Below, in pieces: positions 58,481 to 64,000 of a stretch of DNA of 64,000 bases. The stretch is taken from contig NW_004454179.1 of assembly GCF_000283155.1 (NCBI RefSeq), positions 10,618,318 to 10,682,317 on the forward strand, read 5' to 3'. A model generated the notes under the pieces. That model was not told the DNA's origin, searched no databases, and saw only the letters and a program-made list of their open reading frames with translations. This stretch comes from Ceratotherium simum simum (lineage: Eukaryota > Chordata > Mammalia > Perissodactyla > Rhinocerotidae). Within the stretch, counting starts at the first letter, position 1; every line of letters begins with the position of its first letter. A program made the position numbers and the translations under genes.

Positions 58481-60280
58481 CTCTCTGGGCCCCATGGTCT
58501 CAAGCATCTTACTTGACACCAGCTTTCTTCAATTCTCCACGTGCACGAGACTGAATATGGTTGCTTCATAGCCCCGGAGTGTACACACTCGTGTGGCCAC
58601 AGAGATGTCCTGACCACTCTCTAGTCCCTGTCCAAGTCAGGAGAAGGCTCTGGCAGGCCCAGTCTGGGTGAGCATCCACCCCTGCTCCAGCTGGCCATGT
58701 CTGGTGGAGTGGGGGTCACACTGTGCCCCAGCTTCTACAGCCCACCTCTGCATGTTCCACAGTCACGTGACATTCAGCCACTTTGGGTGGGTTTCCATTC
58801 ACTGCCATTCAACAGAGCTGACTAAAGCAGCTGCCAGTAGCCGGGGTGCCTGCTTGCCCCTCACCTCTCCCTATTGGAAGATGTGCAGCTCAACGGCGTG
58901 TATAGCTGGATCGAAGGGCTGGTTCTTCCTAGATGAGTGCAGAGAAATTACACACGTGAACAACTGGAATTCATGGTGGTAGCAGCTGACTGTCCCTCCT
59001 TCCCCCCACTACCCACCACCACTGCTGAGTGAGAATCGGCCAGTGACATTTTATCTAGACCCATCATGCATCCTGTATAGGGTGGCAAAGAATCCTACAG
59101 AACATTCCATAGGTGGACTCCTATCTGGCATGTACATGACTGTTGATCATAACTTGATCATAACTTTCAGGAAGGACAAATACTAATATCTCACCATCTC
59201 TGGATAATCCTGGAACCACACAGACTTAGCACTGAATGGAGAATTCTGGAAATTGAACAGGATTCTACAGATTTCACTAGAAGTGGTAAGTAGGGCTGCA
59301 GGGGGTGAGACAGGTCAGCATGAGTCTTGATCCCCTCTCCCACTCCTGCACTTGGGACTTGGAAGACATCAATTCCACCCAGAGGCCAGAGTTTTCTTTC
59401 CTGAGCACCAAGTGCGCTTGGTGGAGCCCCTGTAGTATGTCTTTAACTTGTCTTTTTTCCACAATTACTTGGCAACAGGTAGCCCCGGATCTAGAATGGG
59501 GATGGGGGCTGCCTCATGGAGCACAGGCAGATTGAAGGCTCCCAGGGGGAAGGACAGCAGGATGTTTTCCACTCAATGTTGCTATTCTAAAATGAAAATA
59601 TGACTGGCTTGTGTTAAAGCTGAAGCCCATAACTACTGCCTAACATGATCGAAAGGGACAATTCAGAAGTTAGAATAAAATATAAAGAAATGCAAACAGT
59701 CAGGCATGTCTGGATACCTCCCTCCCTCACACACGCAGCATTGCCCTGTTCCCTATCACTTTCTAATCTAACTCTAATTTTATCCTTCAACTTGAGTAGA
59801 ATACACTTTTCTAAATCATCTGGGGCATATCTTGGCTTGTTCAAGGCCCAACCTCCTGTTTGCCTCCAGGCCCCGCGGGCGGCTTCCATTTCACTTGTAG
59901 GCTTCACGCTGGCAGGAGCCCTGTGAGTGCAGCAGTGCTTCTGTTGGCAGAGGATGTGTCCCAGTAGCACAGCTCATCTGTAATAAAAGCATCACAGCCA
60001 CCACCTAAGTGACACGGGGTGGAAAGCACCAGAGACAGGGTGGGGAGATTTTTCAGTACAAGCACATCATTGACTACTGAAACAATGGCGAACTGCCAGG
60101 AAGAAAACTACGGAGACCTGGGGAAAGAAGAAAGGGAAGGTTAGGTAAGGTGGGACCTCGGCCAGATAATCAAGCATAACATCACTGGTGATGAGTCATG
60201 TTGATTACAGGTCCTCCGATGTGATGTGATGAGAAGGGCACTTCTCATCTTCTTCCCAAAAGGGAAGGTCTTCTTCCCAA
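58480..60280. other. Unique sequence, no gene seen
   Basis: No repeat family, RNA gene or exon recognised. Open frames are short. Confidence 0.35.
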
Positions 60281-60351
60281 AACCCATAACCCCAGGCTAA
60301 CCACGAGAAAAATACCAGACAAACCCAAATTGAGAGACATTCTGCAAAATA

Positions 60352-60930
60352 CAGGCATACCTCGGAGATATTGCGGAATAACACAATAAAGCAAGTCACT
60401 TGAATTTTTCAGTTTCCTAGTTATGTTTACACTATACTATAGGGGCTGGCCCGTGGCATACTGGTTAAGTTTGGCGAGATCTGCTTCGGCAGCCCAGGTT
60501 TGAGGGTTCGGATCCCAGGCGCAGACCTACACCACTTGTCAGCAGCCATGCCGTGGCGGCAACCCACATATAAAGTAGAGGAAGATTGGCACGGATGTTA
60601 GCTCAGGGCTAATCTTCCTCAAGGAAAAAATGAGGAAGATTGGCAACAGATGTTAGCGTAGGGCTAATCTTTCTCAACAAAATAAATAAATAAATAAATA
60701 AAAATACACTACACTGTAGTTTATTAAGTGTGCAGTAGCATTACGTCTAAAAAAAAGTACCTTAATTAAATACCTTAATATTTAAATAAAATAAATATTA
60801 ATAGTAATTAATATTAAATATTTAAATAAAATAAAAAATACTTTATTGCCAAAAAAGGCTAACCATCATCTGAGCTTCAGCAAGTTGTAATCTTTTTGCC
60901 GACGGAGGGTTTTGTAAAAGATGCCATACG
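60352..60930 (+). mobile_element. Tigger (TcMar) DNA transposon fragment
   Basis: CAGGCATACCTCGGAGATAT is the Tigger terminal sequence. It starts right after a TA (60350-60351), the TcMar target. AAGTGTGCAGTAGCATTACG and TTTATTGCCAAAAAAGGCTA continue it after the ERE. TA at 60931-60932 fits the duplicated target. It encodes no transposase. Confidence 0.85.
60442..60703 (+). mobile_element. ERE SINE (long type) inside Tigger
   Basis: The head GGGGCTGGCCCGTGGC and B box GGTTCGGATCCC are followed by GATGTTAGCTCAGGGCTAAT and an (AAAT)n tail. The flanks TACACTATAC / TACACTACAC are a near-duplication within Tigger sequence. Confidence 0.9.
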
Positions 60931-61285
60931 TATCTGACCAGTAGTCCTCCAAAATGCTAAGGGCATTAAAAAAAACAGGGAAAGTCTGAGAAAGTGTCCC
61001 AGACCAGAAGAGACTAAGAAGATGTAATGACTAAATGTAACGTGGTGTCCTGGATGGGATCCTGGAAGAGGAACAGGACCTTAGTGGGAAATCGAGTGGA
61101 ACTGAATAAAGTGGAGTTTAGTTAGCAGTATAACCATGTTGTTAGCTTAGTTGGGACAAACACACCACGGTAATGTAAGACAATAGTGACAATAGGGGAC
61201 ACTGGCTGAGGGGTATACAGGGACTCTCTGTACTACCATTGCAGCTTTTCTAACAATTTAAAACTATTCTGAAATTAAAAGTTTA

Positions 61286-61536
61286 ATATTTATTTTCTTT
61301 TTGGTGAGGAAGATTAGCCCTGAGCCAACATGTGTCGCCAACCTTCCTTTTTTTGCTGAGGAAGATTGGCCCTGAGCTAACATCCGTGCCCATCTTCCTC
61401 CACTTTATATGTGAGATGCCACCACAGCATGGCTTGATAAGTGTGGGTAGGTCCGTGCCCGGGATCTGAACCCATGAACCCCGGGCCGCCCAAGCAGAGT
61501 GCATGAACTTAACGACTACGCCACCAGGCCTGCTCC
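61286..61536 (-). mobile_element. ERE SINE (long type)
   Basis: In reverse orientation it shows GAGGAAGATTAGCCCTGAGC, CTCCACTTTATATGTGAG and the head CACCAGGCCTGCTCC at the right. AAAAGTTTA flanks it at 61277-61285 and about 61537-61545. Confidence 0.88.
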
Positions 61537-61789
61537 AAAAGTTTATTTTTTTTTTAAAAAGGTAATGCACAGCTGTGGGGGAGGGCAGGAAGATCTGGCT
61601 TTCTGGTTGGAAGGGGAGGGAAGGTTTGGAAGGAAGATGTCCTGGGAAATCTGAAGTAGAACCAGAGAGGCTGCCGGTCTTGAAAGAAACAAGCATCCCT
61701 GCCCCCAGCATCCCTGAGGAAGTGGCTTCCTATGAATAAGGGTAGCGAGGGTTTTCCCTTACCTGTGGACGGCAGAGAGAGATCTAGAG

Positions 61790-61945
61790 CTGAACTCCTC
61801 CAACTCCAGTGTGCACACGAGTCACTCAGTGGAATCTGGTTAAAATGCAGATTCTGACTCAGCAGGTCTGAGCTTCCGCTTTTCTGACTGGCTCCCCGAT
61901 GATGCTGATGCTGTTGGTCCCAGGACCACACTTTGAGTTGCAAGA
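61790..61945. repeat. MER5-type (hAT-Charlie) remnant
   Basis: GGTTAAAATGCAGATTCTGA, CTCAGCAGGTCTGAGC and GGTCCCAGGACCACACTTTG are words of the MER5-type non-autonomous hAT elements. Confidence 0.6.
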
Positions 61946-62016
61946 AGCTGGAGAGTTGGACATCATCATTCACCTGGGAGGAGGGGAAGAGATGCTGAAA
62001 GGGAAGCTGCAACCTT

Positions 62017-62331
62017 TTTTTTTTTTTTNNNNNNNNNNNNNNNNNNNNNNNNNNNNNNNNNNNNNNNNNNNNNNNNNNNNNNNNNNNNNNNNNNNNNNNN
62101 NNNNNNNNNNNNNNNNNNNNNNNNNNNNTAATATCCAATGCCAATCCTCCTCTTTTTGCTGAGGAAGACTGGCCCTGGGCTAACATCCGGGCCCACCTTC
62201 CTCTACTTTATATGGGACACCACCACAGCATGGCCTGACAAGCGGTGCATCAGTGTACGCCCGGGATCCGAACCCAGGCCACCAGCAGCAGAGCACGTGC
62301 ACTCAACCGCTATTCCACGGGGCCGGCCCCA
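62017..62331 (-). mobile_element. ERE SINE (long type) containing an assembly gap
   Basis: Poly(T) at the left, then 100 N, then GCTGAGGAAGACTGGCCCTG, CTCTACTTTATATGGGACAC and the head ACGGGGCCGGCCCC. GGAAGCTGCAACCTT flanks both sides (62002-62016 and 62332-62346), so the gap lies wholly inside the SINE. Confidence 0.92.
62029..62128. other. Assembly gap (100 N) inside an ERE
   Basis: Exactly 100 N, a placeholder for unknown length, placed after the poly(T) of a reverse ERE. Confidence 0.9.
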
Positions 62332-62345
62332 GGAAGCTGCAACCT

Positions 62346-64000
62346 TGAAGACACAACTCCCAAGCTTGCCAGGGCCTGAGCAGAAGGGTGGGCTCGCAGC
62401 GGTGGCCATGAGAAGAGCAGAGGGTGGGCTTTGCAGCCTCAGGAAGCAGGTCCAACTCTGATCACCTGCAAACTGCCACAGCGGGCAAGGGCCTTAGCCC
62501 CCAGCCTCAGGTCCCCATTGGTACACTGGGCATTGTAACCGTCAATGTCTCCAGGTAGTTCTGGGGGTTGAATGAGTTAATCACATGAGGGTCTCGCTGC
62601 ATGGTGCATGGTGCAACCACTTGTGGAAATGCCTGAGGCCCCTGCCGAGAGAGCTTCAAATGACTTACAAAGATTGCGTCTCCCTGGCTTTTATTAACAT
62701 GGCTGTACCCTCAGGGTGCCATTTTGTTTTATTTATCCAATCATTCAGTCAGTCAACAGAAATACATCAAAAGCCCACAATGGCCTTCCAAAGAATTTGC
62801 TATCTGAAGTCTCCTGTCCTGTGGAATCCAGATTTACAGAAGGTTAGAGTTGAAGAGAAGCAAATGGCCAGTGGGACCTTACCACCACTTACCAAAGCAA
62901 AAGGTCCCATTTGTCTTTCTCAGTCCTCTGCCCTTCCCTCACTCTGGCCTCCCTCTCTGACTGGGGTCCACAGAAGAGAGAGAACTGCCTGCCGCCTCTC
63001 TTCCTCCAAGGAGCCTCCTGCTGGTGAAGGTGTGGCTCCCCCAGCCTTTCCAGCCCCCTTTCTCTGGCTGGACAGCTCTGGCCCAAACCTCAGCCACATC
63101 CTGACAGCTGTCCTCCAAGGGACAGGGCTACAGAATTCCTGCTCATCTTCAAACTTAACTTATACACATTTACATGCCCAGTCACAGGAGTTTCAAAATC
63201 AAATCAAGGTGGTTTCCTCGCAGCAGATCCGAGGAAAAGAAAAGATCCATGCTGTTGACTTCTGTTGGGTCACAGACCCTTCAGGAATCTGAAAAAAGCA
63301 CATGATGCCATCACCACTGAGAAAGACACACTTAAGCACTCACACAATTCTGCCTCCAACTGCAGAGGATTCTGGGCACCGGGTTAAGAATGTCAGATCT
63401 AGAGGCCCCAGTAAGCTTAGGAACACAAGAACACAGCTAGACAACAGGGGAAGGTGGTGGGTATGACAAAGGGCCCATTGTCGGTGTCCTCACACTGTCT
63501 CTGTGCCCTCAAGTCCCCACATCCAATGTAGCCACCCTTTGCACCGTTCCCCAGGTCAAGGTGCGGACTTGCCCAGCCAGGGCATCCCTGTCAGCTGCTT
63601 TTCCTGGGACCCTCAGGAATCACAGCACGTTGTCCCCATTAGCATGGAAACCCTTGGCCGCTTCTTTTTGGCCTGTGGCTGATTCCACTGTCACTGCCCA
63701 GGACTCTCCGAGCGCCCTCCAGCATTATTCTCAGTCTTCTTCCTCTTGGGCTTAGGCTAGCACAAAAAAATAATGCACATTTTCTCCAAGCACAGAAGTC
63801 CACAGAACTTTACTAGGAACCCAGAGGGAGGAGAAGGAAATAGATGAGAAGATCCGAATGGATAAAAAAGGTCTACCGTACCCAGGCCATCTCCCTGACC
63901 CCAGGTCCTGGCCACAGACCCGGGGCTTGGTTTTTCCCCTCCTGTCTCCTTGTCCCTGTCTCAAGGACCTCCCTTCTTTTATTTATTTATTTTTTATTTT
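62346..64000. other. Unique sequence to the end of the window
   Basis: No gene seen. A 235-codon open frame at 62585-63292 has no recognised domain. The final 25 bases (ATTTATTTATTTTTTATTTT) may be the start of another reverse repeat cut by the window edge. Confidence 0.4.

Larger units (their letters stand above)
60280..61276 (+). repeat. LINE-like 3' end, copy 2, interrupted
   Basis: The left part (CCACGAGAAAAATACCAGAC, AAATTGAGAGACATTCTGC) runs to 60351 and resumes at about 60931 (CTGACCAGTAGTCCTCC ... GGATGGGATCCTGGAAGAGG ... TATACAGGGACTCTCTGTAC). A Tigger element with an internal ERE lies between. Same family as 55640. Confidence 0.65.

Noticed and set aside
15591..64000. LBX1, the expected neighbour of TLX1
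   Set aside because: I found no LBX1-like homeobox exon on either strand. In mammals it lies further away than this window reaches.

Overview
This window is mammalian genomic DNA, almost certainly from a perissodactyl (horse, rhinoceros or tapir lineage). The clade call rests on at least eight copies of the equine repetitive element (ERE), a tRNA-derived SINE with a GGCCGGCCC-type head, several flanked by clear target-site duplications. MIR, L2, LINE-1, ERVL, LTR, Tigger and MER5-type remnants complete a typical eutherian repeat landscape. There are three assembly gaps: 9435-9729, 23842-23941 and 62029-62128.

The only protein-coding gene I can support is TLX1 (HOX11), on the + strand in three coding exons (9269-9928, 12001-12202, 14513-14735), with a poly(A) signal at 15562-15567. 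It encodes an NK-like homeodomain transcription factor. The Eh1-type repressor motif, the FPWME PBX-contact motif, the homeodomain with threonine at position 47 and the conserved C-terminus are all visible. The first gap removes the glycine-rich middle of exon 1, and its N count breaks the reading frame, so its length is not real. Exon 2 has a second in-frame acceptor 36 nt upstream. It would add 12 residues that resemble the matching segment of TLX2 and TLX3.

Layout: 1-8880 is upstream DNA with GC-rich segments carrying homeodomain-type motifs (about 1.4-2.8 kb), GT- and CA-rich tracts, and a MIR/LINE-1/ERE nest at 6.1-7.0 kb. 8880-10900 is the TLX1 CpG-rich promoter and first exon. 15.6-25.1 kb is gene-free by my reading but holds several CpG-dense blocks and a 45-bp tandem array running into a gap. 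From 25 kb to the end the DNA is mainly dispersed repeats: an ERVL remnant (27.7-29.3 kb), LINE-1 pieces in both orientations (29.7-31.0, 36.7, 41.0-47.5, 49.3-50.7 kb), two inverted copies of one LTR family (41.7 and 51.5 kb), a solo LTR with a 4-bp target duplication (54.8-55.25 kb) and a LINE-like/Tigger/ERE nest (60.3-61.3 kb). Unique sequence lies between them.

In mammals TLX1 lies next to LBX1 in a conserved NK-homeobox neighbourhood. I see no LBX1 exon here, so the window probably covers TLX1 and the start of the TLX1-LBX1 intergenic landscape. I found no convincing new gene system. The most interesting observations are the tandem TLX1 acceptors, the 45-bp array, a palindromic homeodomain-dimer site upstream, and several repeat nests whose insertion order can be read from the sequence.
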